NCBI RefSeq assembly: GCF_004345265.1 | Contig: NZ_SLUM01000010.1 | Coordinates: 51,442-115,441, forward strand | Direction of reading: 5' to 3' | Source of the DNA: Allofournierella massiliensis | GTDB lineage: Bacteria; Bacillota; Clostridia; Oscillospirales; Ruminococcaceae | DNA: 64,000 nt | Part shown: positions 40,853 through 49,829 of the stretch, one piece after another | Layout of the letters: each line of letters begins with the position of its first letter | How positions within the stretch are numbered: position 1 is the stretch's first letter | Position numbers and translations under genes: made by a program | Notes under the pieces: generated by a model | Told to the model about the DNA's origin: nothing | Databases searched by the model: none | What the model saw: only the letters and a program-made list of their open reading frames with translations

Positions 40853-43408
40853 TTGGATATTCGAGAATTTTCCAACAAGCTTGCAGAAGCTGCAAAGAAT
40901 ATGACGCCGGAGGAAAAGGCGTCGCTGATGAAGATGTTTGAGTCCGTTTCCCAGGAAATCACCCGGGAAGAGGCTCCCGCCGAGAGCTGCGGCTGTGCGG
41001 CGGAGTACCCCGCTGAGGGCACCGGCATTCCCGACGGCATGACCCGCCGCCTGAAGCTGCTGAAGGAGAACTACCTGAAGCAGAAGCCCTCCATCACCAC
41101 CTACCGGGCCCGCGCCATCACCAAGATCGCGGCCGAGAACCCCGGCATGCCCAAGATCGAGCTGCGCGCCAAGTGCTTCCGCTACTGCTGCGAGACCGCT
41201 CCTCTGGTCATTCAGGACAACGAGCTGATCGTTGGCGCTCCCTGCGGCGCCCCCCGCGCCGGTGCCTTCTCCCCGGATATCGCCTGGCGCTGGATGGTGG
41301 ATGAGATCGACACCATCGGCACCCGCCCGCAGGATCCCTTCTACATTTCCGAAGAGGACAAGCGCATCATGCGTGAAGAGCTGTTCCCCTTCTGGAAGGG
41401 CAAATCCGTGGACGAGTACTGTGAAGACCAGTACCGTGAGGCCGGTGTTTGGGAGATGTCCGGCGAGTCCTTCGTGTCCGACTGCTCCTACCACGCTCTG
41501 AACGGCGGTGGTGACTCCAACCCCGGCTACGACGTGATCCTGATGAAGAAGGGCATGCTGGACATCCAGAACGAGGCCAAGGAGCACCTGAGCCAGCTGC
41601 ACTACGAGAACCCCGAGGACATCGAGAAGATCTACTTCTACAAGTCCATCATCGACACCACCGAGGGCGTCATGATCTACGCCCGCAGAATGTCCGAGTA
41701 CGCCCGCGAGCTGGCCGAGAAGGAGACTGATCCCAAGCGTAAGGCGGAGCTGTACAAGATCTCCGAGGTGAACGCCCGCGTTCCCGCCCACAAGCCCGAA
41801 ACCTTCTGGGAAGCCATCCAGGCCGTGTGGACCATCGAGTCCCTGCTGGTGGTGGAGGAGAACCAGACCGGTATGTCCATCGGCCGCGTGGACCAGTACA
41901 TGTACCCCTTCTACAAGGCGGACATCGAGTCCGGCCGCATGAACGAGTTCGAGGCCTTCGAGCTGGCCGGCTGCATGCTGATCAAGATGTCCGAAATGAT
42001 GTGGATCACCAGTGAGGGCGGCTCCAAGTTCTTCGCCGGTTACCAGCCCTTCGTGAACATGTGCGTGGGCGGTGTGACCCGTGAGGGCCGCGACGCCACC
42101 AACGACCTGACCTACCTGCTGATGGACGCCGTTCGCCATGTGAAGATCTACCAGCCTTCTCTGGCCTGCCGCATCCACAACAAGTCTCCCCGCAAGTACC
42201 TGAAAAAGATCGTGGACGTGGTTCGTTCCGGCATGGGCTTCCCCGCCTGCCACTTCGACGACACCCACATCAAGATGATGCTGGCCAAGGGCGTTTCCAT
42301 CGAGGATGCCCGTGACTACTGTCTGATGGGCTGCGTGGAGCCCCAGAAGGCCGGCCGCCTGTACCAGTGGACCTCCACTGCCTACACCCAGTGGCCCATC
42401 TGCATCGAGCTGGTGCTCAACCACGGCGTGCCCCTGTGGTACGGCAAGCAGGTCTGCCCCGATATGGGCGATCTGAGCCGCTTCAAGACCTACGAGGAGT
42501 TCGAGGCCGCCGTCAAGGAAGAGATCAAGTACATCACCAAGTGGACCAGCGTGGCCACCGTCATCTCCCAGCGCGTACACCGCGAGCTGGCTCCGAAGCC
42601 CCTCATGTCCATCATGTACGAGGGCTGCATGGAGAAGGGCAAGGACGTATCCTCCGGCGGCGCCATGTACAACTTCGGCCCCGGTGTGGTATGGTCGGGT
42701 CTTGCTACCTACGCCGACTCCATGGCCGCCATCAAGAAGCTGGTCTTTGACGAGAAGAAGTACACGCTGGAGCAGCTGAACGAGGCTCTGAAGGCCGACT
42801 TCCAGGGCTACGAGCAGATCCGCACCGACTGCCTGAACGCTCCCAAGTACGGCAACGACGACGACTACGCCGACGATATTGCCGCCGATCTGGTGAACTT
42901 CACCGAGCACGAGCACAGAAAGTACAAGACCCTGTACTCCATCCTGAGCCACGGCACCCTGTCCATCTCCAACAACACTCCCTTCGGTCAGATGACCGGC
43001 GCGTCCGCCAACGGCCGTCACGCCTGGATGCCTCTGTCCGACGGTATCAGCCCCAGCCAGGGCGCGGACTTCAAGGGCCCCACCGCCATCATCAAGTCGG
43101 TGTCCAAGATGTCCAACGACAGCATGAACATCGGCATGGTTCACAACTTCAAGATCATGGCCGGTCTGCTGGATACCCCGGAAGGCGAGGAGAGCCTGAT
43201 CACTCTGCTGCGTACCGCCTGCATGTTCGGCAACGGCGAGATGCAGTTCAACTATCTGGACAACGAGACTCTGATCGAGGCCCAGAAGCATCCCGAACAG
43301 TACCGCGACCTGATCGTTCGCGTGGCCGGTTACAGCGCCTTCTTCGTGGAGCTGTGCAAGGACGTGCAGGACGAGATCATCAGCCGCACCATGCTGAACC
43401 ATTTCTAA
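40853..43408 (+). CDS. cutC: Choline trimethylamine-lyase (glycyl radical enzyme)
   Basis: CutC cleaves choline to trimethylamine and acetaldehyde. The 851-residue sequence is offset by +5 from the D. alaskensis numbering I recall, and the known residues all match: Tyr213, Asp221, Phe400, Cys494 and Glu496 (GCVEPQ), Thr507, and radical Gly826 in RVAGYSAFF. This separates it from diol dehydratase and pyruvate formate-lyase. Residues 1-50 form an amphipathic helix plus linker ([20 protein letters not shown]), a likely encapsulation peptide; the size is that of the shorter type I enzyme. The start is TTG 40853 after AGAGAGGA. Codon bias is extreme, suggesting high expression. A hairpin separates it from cutD. 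Confidence 0.96.
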   Translation: MDIREFSNKLAEAAKNMTPEEKASLMKMFESVSQEITREEAPAESCGCAAEYPAEGTGIPDGMTRRLKLLKENYLKQKPSITTYRARAITKIAAENPGMPKIELRAKCFRYCCETAPLVIQDNELIVGAPCGAPRAGAFSPDIAWRWMVDEIDTIGTRPQDPFYISEEDKRIMREELFPFWKGKSVDEYCEDQYREAGVWEMSGESFVSDCSYHALNGGGDSNPGYDVILMKKGMLDIQNEAKEHLSQLHYENPEDIEKIYFYKSIIDTTEGVMIYARRMSEYARELAEKETDPKRKAELYKISEVNARVPAHKPETFWEAIQAVWTIESLLVVEENQTGMSIGRVDQYMYPFYKADIESGRMNEFEAFELAGCMLIKMSEMMWITSEGGSKFFAGYQPFVNMCVGGVTREGRDATNDLTYLLMDAVRHVKIYQPSLACRIHNKSPRKYLKKIVDVVRSGMGFPACHFDDTHIKMMLAKGVSIEDARDYCLMGCVEPQKAGRLYQWTSTAYTQWPICIELVLNHGVPLWYGKQVCPDMGDLSRFKTYEEFEAAVKEEIKYITKWTSVATVISQRVHRELAPKPLMSIMYEGCMEKGKDVSSGGAMYNFGPGVVWSGLATYADSMAAIKKLVFDEKKYTLEQLNEALKADFQGYEQIRTDCLNAPKYGNDDDYADDIAADLVNFTEHEHRKYKTLYSILSHGTLSISNNTPFGQMTGASANGRHAWMPLSDGISPSQGADFKGPTAIIKSVSKMSNDSMNIGMVHNFKIMAGLLDTPEGEESLITLLRTACMFGNGEMQFNYLDNETLIEAQKHPEQYRDLIVRVAGYSAFFVELCKDVQDEIISRTMLNHF

Positions 43409-43422
43409 TTCATTAAAACAGG

Positions 43423-43445
43423 GCCGGGGCCCGCTGGACCCCGGC
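43423..43445 (+). other. Intercistronic hairpin between cutC and cutD
   Basis: GCCGGGG (43423-43429) pairs perfectly with CCCCGGC (43439-43445) around a 9-base loop and is not followed by a T-run. It probably acts as an mRNA-stabilising or partial-termination element that keeps the lyase in excess of its activase. Confidence 0.5.
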
Positions 43446-43491
43446 TACTACAACGGATCAAACCGGACCGTGGTTAGGAGAACGAAGCAAA

Positions 43492-44421
43492 ATGGAACGA
43501 AAAGCTCTGATCTTCAATGTGCAGAAATACAATATGTACGATGGCCCCGGCATCCGGACGATCGTCTTTTTCAAGGGCTGCCCGCTGCGCTGCAAGTGGT
43601 GTGCGAACCCCGAAGGCCTGGAGCGTAAGGTGCAGGTCATGTTCAAGAAAAATTCCTGCGTGGACTGCGGCCTCTGCGTGCAGGCCTGCCCGGTGGGCAT
43701 CCACACCATCTCGAAAGAGACGGGCAAGCATGAGGTCCGGCGGGACATCGACTGCACCGGCTGCCGCAAGTGCATCCAGGTCTGCCCCCAGGCAGCGCTG
43801 GAGATCACCGGTCAGGTAAAGACGGTGTCCGAGCTGCTGGAGATCGTGCAGGAGGACGCAGCGTTTTACAGCATGTCCGGCGGCGGCGTGACGCTGGGCG
43901 GCGGCGAATGCACCGCCCAGACCGAGGCCGCCCGGGATCTGCTGATGGAATGCAAGGCCGAGGGCATCAACACCGCCATCGAGACCTGCGGTCACATCAA
44001 GACTGACAAGCTGCTGCAGATTGCCGAATATGTGGATCTGTTCCTGTTCGACATCAAGCACATGGATCCCAAACGGCACAACGAGCTCACCGGTATCGGC
44101 AACGAGCAGATTCTGCAGAACCTGAAGGAGCTGCTCAAGCGCCGCTACAACGTGAAAGTTCGCATGCCCATGCTGAAGGGCATCAACGACAGCAGGGAAG
44201 AGATCGATCAGGTGATCCAGTTCCTGCTGCCCTTCCGGGACGACCCCAACTTTAAAGGCGTGGACCTGCTGCCCTACCACAAAATGGGCGTGGGCAAATA
44301 CGCCCAGCTGGACAAGCCCTATCCCATCGAGGGCGACCCCAGCCTGAGCAAGGAGGATCTGGACCGGATCGAGGGCTGGATGAAGGAATGGAACTTCCCG
44401 GTCACCGTGGTCCGGCACTGA
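43492..44421 (+). CDS. cutD: Choline TMA-lyase activating enzyme (glycyl radical activase)
   Basis: A 309-residue radical-SAM activase that installs the glycyl radical on CutC. The SAM cluster motif is C30-PLR-C34-KW-C37. Two ferredoxin-type clusters lie in an insertion: CVDCGLCVQACPVG and CTGCRKCIQVCPQA. GGGVTLGGGECTAQ and KGINDSREEIDQV are family motifs. ATG 43492 follows TTAGGAGAACGAAGCAAA. It is directly downstream of its substrate gene. Confidence 0.95.
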   Translation: MERKALIFNVQKYNMYDGPGIRTIVFFKGCPLRCKWCANPEGLERKVQVMFKKNSCVDCGLCVQACPVGIHTISKETGKHEVRRDIDCTGCRKCIQVCPQAALEITGQVKTVSELLEIVQEDAAFYSMSGGGVTLGGGECTAQTEAARDLLMECKAEGINTAIETCGHIKTDKLLQIAEYVDLFLFDIKHMDPKRHNELTGIGNEQILQNLKELLKRRYNVKVRMPMLKGINDSREEIDQVIQFLLPFRDDPNFKGVDLLPYHKMGVGKYAQLDKPYPIEGDPSLSKEDLDRIEGWMKEWNFPVTVVRH

Positions 44422-44433
44422 GGAGGCGAAACC

Positions 44434-44784
44434 ATGAACGAAACGCCCATCCCGGCCAGCCGGGTGATCGAGGAATCGGTTCCCGGCAAGCAGGTGACCA
44501 TCGCCCATGTGATCGCATCCCCTGTGCCGGAAATCTACGAATGTCTGGGCATCGAAGGCAAGGGAGCCATCGGCATCCTGACCCTGTCGCCCTTCGAAAC
44601 CGCCATGATCGCCGCCGACATCGCCGCGAAAGCGTCGGATGTGGAGATCGGTTTTCTGGACCGGTTCACCGGTTCGGTGGTGATCACTGGCGACGTGGAA
44701 AGCGTGGACACGGCGCTGGCCGCTGTGACCGACACGCTGGAGCGCGTGCTGGGCTTTGCCGCTGCGAAGGTGACCCGGACGTGA
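44434..44784 (+). CDS. EutS/PduU-type (circularly permuted) BMC shell protein
   Basis: A 116-residue protein with an N-terminal beta segment before the BMC core: SVPGKQVTIAHVIASPVPEIYECLGI, then GAIGILTLSPFETAMIAADIAAKAS, then FTGSVVITGDVESVDTALAAV. This order and length fit permuted EutS/PduU hexamers that form a capped pore. The preceding cutD stop is 12 bases upstream, and the next gene overlaps it by 4 bases (GTGA). Confidence 0.88.
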   Translation: MNETPIPASRVIEESVPGKQVTIAHVIASPVPEIYECLGIEGKGAIGILTLSPFETAMIAADIAAKASDVEIGFLDRFTGSVVITGDVESVDTALAAVTDTLERVLGFAAAKVTRT

Positions 44785-45254
44785 GAAGAAAACGGATCAT
44801 GCTCATCGGGCCGCAGAAAAGCGGCAAGACCACACTGGCCGCCCTGCTGGAAGGCAGGGAGATGGCAATACGCCGGGTGCCCAACATGGTGTATCGGGAG
44901 AAAACGCTGGATACACCGGGCGCCTATCTGGAAAGCCCCTGGATGCACAAGCACCTCATCGCCGCCGCGCAGGATGCCTGCTGTGTGGTGATGGCGGCGG
45001 ATGCAGCCGGAAAAAAGCGGGCCTATCCGCCCGCCTTTGCAAAGGCCTTCCGAGTGCCGGTGATCGGCGTGGTGACCCGCTGTGATCTGCCCGATGCAAA
45101 CCCGGAAAGCGCACGGCGGCAGCTGCTGGAAGCGGGCGTTCCAGAGCCGGTGCTGCTCCTGAGCATCCGCGAGGCGGAAAGCGTGCAGGCGTTTTTAAAA
45201 ACGCTGGCGCCCCACATGCCGCCAAGAAATGAAACCCAACGCCCCGAAGAATGA
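44781..45254 (+). CDS. eutP: EutP/PduV-like small GTPase-fold protein
   Basis: A 157-residue P-loop protein: RRKRIMLIGPQKSGKTTLA at the start, DTPGAYLE (G3-like), and VTRCDLPDA (G4-like, TRCD in place of TKxD). EutP and PduV associate with microcompartments; PduV has been linked to shell movement, and EutP to acetate kinase activity in some hosts. The GTG start at 44781 overlaps the preceding stop. Confidence 0.85.
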   Translation: MRRKRIMLIGPQKSGKTTLAALLEGREMAIRRVPNMVYREKTLDTPGAYLESPWMHKHLIAAAQDACCVVMAADAAGKKRAYPPAFAKAFRVPVIGVVTRCDLPDANPESARRQLLEAGVPEPVLLLSIREAESVQAFLKTLAPHMPPRNETQRPEE

Positions 45255-45292
45255 ACCGGGGCAAACACAACAAGGAAAGGAGGGGAAAGAGG

Positions 45293-46435
45293 ATGGCACA
45301 TTTTCTCATGAGTACCCGCATCCACATGGGCCAGTCCTCGCTGGAGGAGATCAAGGGCCTTGGCATGAAGCGGGCCTACATCATCTGCGACCCCTTTATG
45401 AAAAAATGCGGCCGGGCAGAGGAGCTTGCCTCGATCCTGCACGAAGCGGGCACCGAGACCGAGATATTCTCGGATGTGGTGCCGGACCCGTCCATTGAGG
45501 TGGTCACCGCCGCCATTCAGGGCATGAAGAAGTTCGGGCCTGATGGCATTGTGGCACTGGGCGGCGGTTCGGCCATCGACACTGCCAAGGCAGCCGGTCA
45601 GCTGTACGGAGCCATGAACGGCGGGGCGCGGCCCATGCTGGCCGCGGTGCCCACCACCAGCGGCACCGGCAGCGAGGTGACCTCTTTCGCGGTCATCTCG
45701 GACACCCAGGCTCAGGTGAAATACGCGCTGCGGGATCAGGCCATGGTGCCGGACGCAGCCTTCCTGGACCCGGCGCTCACCGCATCGGTGCCCCCGGCCA
45801 TCACCGCTGACACCGGCATGGACGTGCTCACCCACGCGCTGGAAGCCTATGTGTCCACCAAGGCGGATGACTTCACCGACGCCTGCGCCGAAAAGGCAAT
45901 CCGGCTGGTGTGGCAGTATCTGGAACGGGCCGTGGCCGACGGATCGGACATGGAAGCCCGGGAACACATGCACAACGCCTCCTGTGTGGCAGGCATCGCC
46001 TTCAGCAACGCATCGCTGGGCATCTGCCACAGCATGGCCCACGCACTGGGCGCGGCGTTCCACATCCCCCACGGCAGAAGCAACGCATTGCTGCTGCCCC
46101 ATGTGGTCGCCTACAATGCGGCGCTGGATTACAAGGACGAAAGCCGGGCGCTGCTGCGGTACGCCCAGATCGCCCAGATGCTGGGCATCGGCGGCGCGAC
46201 CCCCAAAGCGGCGGTACACAACCTGCTCCGGCAGATCCGGAACCTGATGAAGCGGATCAACGAGCCCTTCTATGTGACCGATTGCCGGGTGGAAAAGGAA
46301 GCGTTTCTGGAGCAGGTGCCGGTCATGGCCCAGAAGGCCATGCAGGACGGCTGCACCGAGACCAATCCCCGGGTACCGGAACCCTGTGAACTGGAAGACC
46401 TTTACAGGGAACTCTGTAAAGGGGGTTCGGTATGA
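45293..46435 (+). CDS. cutO: Iron-containing alcohol dehydrogenase (CutO/EutG-like)
   Basis: The 380-residue enzyme would reduce acetaldehyde to ethanol and recycle NADH to NAD inside the shell. It has the type III ADH features: GGGSAIDTAKA (NAD), PTTSGTGSEVTSFAVI, and metal ligands in TADTGMDVLTHALEAY and HSMAHALGAAFHIPHG. ATG 45293 follows AAGGAGGGGAAAGAGG. The start is about 40 bases after eutP, and its end overlaps the next gene by 4 bases. Confidence 0.92.
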   Translation: MAHFLMSTRIHMGQSSLEEIKGLGMKRAYIICDPFMKKCGRAEELASILHEAGTETEIFSDVVPDPSIEVVTAAIQGMKKFGPDGIVALGGGSAIDTAKAAGQLYGAMNGGARPMLAAVPTTSGTGSEVTSFAVISDTQAQVKYALRDQAMVPDAAFLDPALTASVPPAITADTGMDVLTHALEAYVSTKADDFTDACAEKAIRLVWQYLERAVADGSDMEAREHMHNASCVAGIAFSNASLGICHSMAHALGAAFHIPHGRSNALLLPHVVAYNAALDYKDESRALLRYAQIAQMLGIGGATPKAAVHNLLRQIRNLMKRINEPFYVTDCRVEKEAFLEQVPVMAQKAMQDGCTETNPRVPEPCELEDLYRELCKGGSV

Positions 46436-47076
46436 AATTCATCACCGAGCAGGACCTGCGCAACCGCTACCGTGCGGAACCCTTTACCAGCTACACACCG
46501 GAACCGGGCACCCGCCTTACCCCCGGAGCCCGGCAGTTTCTGACCGACCGGGGCATTCGGCTGGAAGCGGACGGCCCCAAAAAGCCAGCCGCTCACCCAG
46601 CCGATCCCATAGAGAAGCCCGTCGCCCAAAGCGCGGAAAACAGCGATGCGCCGAAAGCGGACTGGCAGCTGGACCTGAAAGAATTACAGGCGGAATTTTT
46701 GCAGGCGGGTCTGGACCTGATGGACCGGGACGTGCTTGCAGCGGGCCAGGTCTTTGATCTGGAACGCAGGCTGGCCCGGCTGGCTGGGGAAGAACCGGTC
46801 GAGCAGGCCGAGTGGCTGGCCCTCTGCCCCCGGTGCACCGGCATCGGCCCGGAAAACTGCGGCCAGTGGATGGAGGACTGCTTTGAAGTCACCGGCTTCC
46901 ACGCCCAGACCCCCGGCGGAAAAACGCTGGTCAGACTGCATCTGCTTCGCTGCGGCCTGCGCCGTCTGGAAGCTCACCTGCCGGAGGAAAAGAAGCTGCC
47001 GGCCCATTGCATTATTAACCGATTGTCTCAGATGATCTGCCATTCATTTGGAGGAACCGTATGCCAGAAGAAGTAA
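46432..47076 (+). CDS. EutT-N-terminus-like protein of unknown function
   Basis: In this 214-residue protein only the first 45 residues (MKFITEQDLRNRYRAEPFTS, then TRLTPGARQFLTDRGIRL) resemble the N-terminus of EutT corrinoid adenosyltransferases and related microcompartment proteins. A variable linker (about 48-75) follows, then a domain with several cysteines (ALCPRCTGIGPENCGQWMEDC). The adenosyltransferase core is not seen, and a glycyl-radical pathway needs no B12. Its role is unknown. It overlaps the EutO-side gene by 4 bases and eutJ by 16. Confidence 0.65.
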   Translation: MKFITEQDLRNRYRAEPFTSYTPEPGTRLTPGARQFLTDRGIRLEADGPKKPAAHPADPIEKPVAQSAENSDAPKADWQLDLKELQAEFLQAGLDLMDRDVLAAGQVFDLERRLARLAGEEPVEQAEWLALCPRCTGIGPENCGQWMEDCFEVTGFHAQTPGGKTLVRLHLLRCGLRRLEAHLPEEKKLPAHCIINRLSQMICHSFGGTVCQKK

Positions 47077-47903
47077 CATTTGCAGAATGCGACCGCCTGG
47101 TCAAAGAATTTGAACAGGTGATCAAAAAGCCGGTGAAAACGCCCTCTTCCGTTTACTATACCGGCGTGGATCTGGGAACCGCCTGCGTGGTGCTGGCGGT
47201 TCTGGATGAAAACCGCCGGCCGGTGGCAGGCGCATACCGGTATGCAGATGTTGTTCGGGACGGCATGGTGGTGGACTACATCGGAGCCATCCGGCTGGTG
47301 CGGGAGATGAAGGAGGAGCTGGAGGAAAAGCTGGGCACCGAGCTCATCTACGCCGCAGCCGCCATCCCTCCCGGCACCGACAGTCTGGACGGCGGCGCCA
47401 TCAAGAACGTGGTGCAGGGCGCAGGCTTTGAAATCACCGCCCTGCTGGACGAGCCCACCGCCGCAAACCAGGTGCTGAAGATCAAAAACGGCGCCGTGGT
47501 GGACATCGGCGGCGGCACCACCGGCATCTCCATCCTGAAGGACGGCAAGGTGATCCGGGTGGACGACGAGGCCACCGGCGGCACCCACTTTTCGCTGGTG
47601 CTGGCGGGCGCCTACAAGATGGAATTTGGCGACGCGGAAAAATACAAGCGCCAGCCGGAGCACCACAGCGAGATCCTGCCGGTACTGAAGCCGGTGATCG
47701 AGAAGGTGGCAGCCATCATCAGCCGTCAGGTGGAAGGCTACGACGTTCAGGGCCTGTATCTGGTGGGCGGCACCTGCTGCCTCACCGGCATCGAGTCCAT
47801 CATCGAAAAGAAAACCGGCATTCCCACCTACAAGCCCCGTAACCCCATGTTCGTCACCCCGCTGGGAATCGCCATGAGCTGCACCGATCAGGAAATGGAG
47901 TGA
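47061..47903 (+). CDS. eutJ: EutJ-like actin/Hsp70-fold chaperone
   Basis: A 280-residue ASKHA-fold ATPase: phosphate-1 loop YTGVDLGTACVVL, IPPGTDS, LDEPTAANQVL, phosphate-2 VVDIGGGTTGISI and adenosine motif LVGGTCCLTGIE. It equals the nucleotide-binding half of DnaK without a substrate domain, as in EutJ. A chaperone role in enzyme assembly within microcompartments is assumed for the family. The ATG follows TTTGGAGGAACC inside the end of the preceding gene. Confidence 0.9.
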   Translation: MPEEVTFAECDRLVKEFEQVIKKPVKTPSSVYYTGVDLGTACVVLAVLDENRRPVAGAYRYADVVRDGMVVDYIGAIRLVREMKEELEEKLGTELIYAAAAIPPGTDSLDGGAIKNVVQGAGFEITALLDEPTAANQVLKIKNGAVVDIGGGTTGISILKDGKVIRVDDEATGGTHFSLVLAGAYKMEFGDAEKYKRQPEHHSEILPVLKPVIEKVAAIISRQVEGYDVQGLYLVGGTCCLTGIESIIEKKTGIPTYKPRNPMFVTPLGIAMSCTDQEME

Positions 47904-47908
47904 GCGCC

Positions 47909-48214
47909 ATGGAGTGTCGAATCATCAAATCCCCCAGCCCGGGCACGCTGGAGATTCTCTCCCGCCGCAAGGGCTCGGGGCAGGCGAATAAGCTGGAGCA
48001 GGTGGATGCCATCGGCCTGGTACAGGGGCGGCTGATCGAGATGGTCTGCGCCGCCGATGTGGCCGAAAAGGCGGTGGGCGTGACCGTGGAGGACATCCGC
48101 GGCAGCTGCCCGCAGAATATGATTTTACTTGCAATCTTCGGCGACACCGCCTCGGTGGAAGCGGCGCTGGAGGAAATCAAACGAAGAGAAAAGGAGGGGC
48201 AGATGGAATGGTAA
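47909..48214 (+). CDS. BMC-domain protein with short N-terminal extension
   Basis: A 101-residue protein in which the first 35 residues (RIIKSPSPGTLEILSRRKG) precede one BMC domain (DAIGLVQGRLIEMVCAADVAEKAV, then CPQNMILLAIFGDTASVEAALEEI). The core is short and lacks the usual C-terminal helix. It could form a hexamer with an unusual edge or pore. I prefer ATG 47909 (GGAG 8 bases upstream) over GTG 47900. It overlaps eutN by 7 bases. Confidence 0.8.
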   Translation: MECRIIKSPSPGTLEILSRRKGSGQANKLEQVDAIGLVQGRLIEMVCAADVAEKAVGVTVEDIRGSCPQNMILLAIFGDTASVEAALEEIKRREKEGQMEW

Positions 48215-48474
48215 CCGCAAGACTCACCGGAAACATCTGGGCCACCCGCAAGGCGGACGGTTTGAATGGCTACAAGCTCCTCCTTGCTCAGGTAATCGGC
48301 GGCACACGGGCCGGGGAGCGGATGGTAGTCATCGACACCATCGGCGCCGGAATCGGCGACCGGGTGATCGTGGCCACCGGTTCCTCCGCCCGGCGGATGC
48401 TGGGCGACGACGAGATCCCCGCCGACGCGGCGGTGGTCGGAATTATCGACGAGGACTGCGACTTTGAGGAATGA
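48208..48474 (+). CDS. eutN: EutN/CcmL-type BMC-P pentameric vertex protein
   Basis: An 88-residue pentamer that closes the twelve shell vertices: MVTARLTGNIWATRKADGLNG, LLLAQVIGG, VVIDTIGAGIGDRVIVATGSSAR and AAVVGIIDE are the standard Pf03319 segments. It is the only vertex-type gene in the locus. Its ATG lies within the preceding stop region (ATGGTAA). Confidence 0.95.
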   Translation: MVTARLTGNIWATRKADGLNGYKLLLAQVIGGTRAGERMVVIDTIGAGIGDRVIVATGSSARRMLGDDEIPADAAVVGIIDEDCDFEE

Positions 48475-48506
48475 CCGAAAGCGCGGTCAAGAGAGGACGT
48501 GAAACT

Positions 48507-49139
48507 ATGAAGCAGCTGATTTGCGCGGCGGATGTGGAAGCGCTGAAGCAGGCGGGCAAGACCGTTTGCGTGGTAACGCCGGGGGCCATCGTGACCCCCT
48601 CGGCCCGGGATGCTGCCGAGGCACTGGGCGTCACATTCGCGGACAAGGAACCGGAATGCGCCCCGGCTCCGGCCTGCTGCGGCCCCGAGCTGGACAGCGA
48701 AAAGATCTATCAGGTGCTGAAGGTGCTCATGGAAAAGGGCATGCTGGAAGGTTTACTGAATACAAAACCCTTCCAGGAGCAGCGCCATTCCAACGGCCTG
48801 AAGGTCGTTCGCGGCAACACCGTGAAGATGGATGTGTTTGACACCGGCAACCCCAATGCAACTGCTTATTTCCAGGAGCTGGTGAACAAGGACGAGTCCC
48901 ACATCAGCGCGGGCTTTCTGGTGATCGAGAACTCCAGCTTTGACTGGGAGCTCACCTACGAGGAGATCGACTATGTGATCGAGGGCACCCTCACGGTGAC
49001 CATCGACGGCACTACCTACACCGCCCATGCGGGCGACGTGCTGTTCGTTCCCTCCGGCTCCAAGGTGACCTGGGGCTCGCCGGACAAGGCCCGGGTGTTC
49101 TACGCCACCTACCCGGCGAACTGGGCGGACCTTCTGTAA
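48507..49139 (+). CDS. eutQ: EutQ-like cupin protein
   Basis: The 210-residue protein has an N-terminal segment (KQLICAADVEALKQAGK, VVTPGAIVTPSARDAAEALG) and a C-terminal cupin barrel with EEIDYVIEGTLTVTIDG and HAGDVLFVPSGSKVTWG. Salmonella EutQ has been reported to have acetate kinase activity; if that holds here, it could supply ATP from the acetyl-phosphate made by PduL. ATG 48507 is chosen (AGAGGACG upstream) rather than an upstream ATG at 48471 that overlaps eutN. Confidence 0.87.
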   Translation: MKQLICAADVEALKQAGKTVCVVTPGAIVTPSARDAAEALGVTFADKEPECAPAPACCGPELDSEKIYQVLKVLMEKGMLEGLLNTKPFQEQRHSNGLKVVRGNTVKMDVFDTGNPNATAYFQELVNKDESHISAGFLVIENSSFDWELTYEEIDYVIEGTLTVTIDGTTYTAHAGDVLFVPSGSKVTWGSPDKARVFYATYPANWADLL

Positions 49140-49151
49140 GGAGGGGTGCGC

Positions 49152-49793
49152 ATGCAGGCACTGGGAATGATCGAAACCAGAGGGCTGCTGGCCTCCATTG
49201 AAGCGGCGGACGCCATGCTCAAGGCGGCGGATGTGACCCTTCTGGATCGTACCAAGGTGGGCGGCGGACTGGTGACCATCTCGGTCACCGGCGACGTGGC
49301 GGCGGTCAAGGCCGCCGTGGGCGCGGGCGCTGCCGCCGCCGAACGGCTGGGTGGCGGGCTTCTGGTCACACAGCATGTGATCGCCCGCCCCCAGCAGGAC
49401 GTGGAGCCGCTCTTCCGCCCGCCGGAGGAAAAAGCGGCGAAACCGGAAGAGATTCCGGAGGAGCAACCGTCTGATGAGGGCGGTGAGGAACCCCTGCCGC
49501 AGGAGCCTGAGCCGACTCAGGAGCTGGAACAGGAACCGGAGCAGCCGGAGCAAAAGCAGGCGGTGGGCCAGATCAGCCGGGAATGGTGCGACGCACTGTT
49601 CCGGCAGGAGGGAACCGCCCGCCTGATGGAAGTGCTGGGCAGCTGTTCGGTGGTAAAGCTCCGCTATCTGGCAAGGAGCTATCCGGAATTTGAAATTGCG
49701 GGCAGAGCGATCTCCAAGGCAAACCGCTCCCGCCTGCTCAAGGAATTTGAACGCTGGTATGACCGGCAGGCCGCGGAACAAACGGCGCAATAA
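49152..49793 (+). CDS. BMC-H shell protein with acidic Pro/Glu linker and C-terminal domain
   Basis: The 213-residue protein has three parts: a standard BMC-H domain (1-90, [20 protein letters not shown]), a low-complexity acidic linker (about 93-137, repeated PEE/EQEPEQ), and a C-terminal helical domain (about 140-205, SREWCDALFRQEGTARLMEVLG...). The layout recalls EutK/PduK-type fusions, where the extra domain faces the lumen or cytosol. The C-terminal domain may tether enzymes or nucleic acid; this is inference. ATG 49152 is chosen over GTG 49146, with GGAGGGG upstream. Confidence 0.85.
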   Translation: MQALGMIETRGLLASIEAADAMLKAADVTLLDRTKVGGGLVTISVTGDVAAVKAAVGAGAAAAERLGGGLLVTQHVIARPQQDVEPLFRPPEEKAAKPEEIPEEQPSDEGGEEPLPQEPEPTQELEQEPEQPEQKQAVGQISREWCDALFRQEGTARLMEVLGSCSVVKLRYLARSYPEFEIAGRAISKANRSRLLKEFERWYDRQAAEQTAQ

Positions 49794-49829
49794 AACGACT
49801 GGGCAAAGAACCAGGGAAAGGATAAAACA

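Noticed and set aside
40853..43408. Reading the glycyl radical enzyme as a propanediol dehydratase or pyruvate formate-lyase
   Set aside because: Choline-pocket residues at the CutC positions are all present, there is a single Cys rather than the Cys-Cys pair of formate lyases, and the locus has the type I choline gene set.
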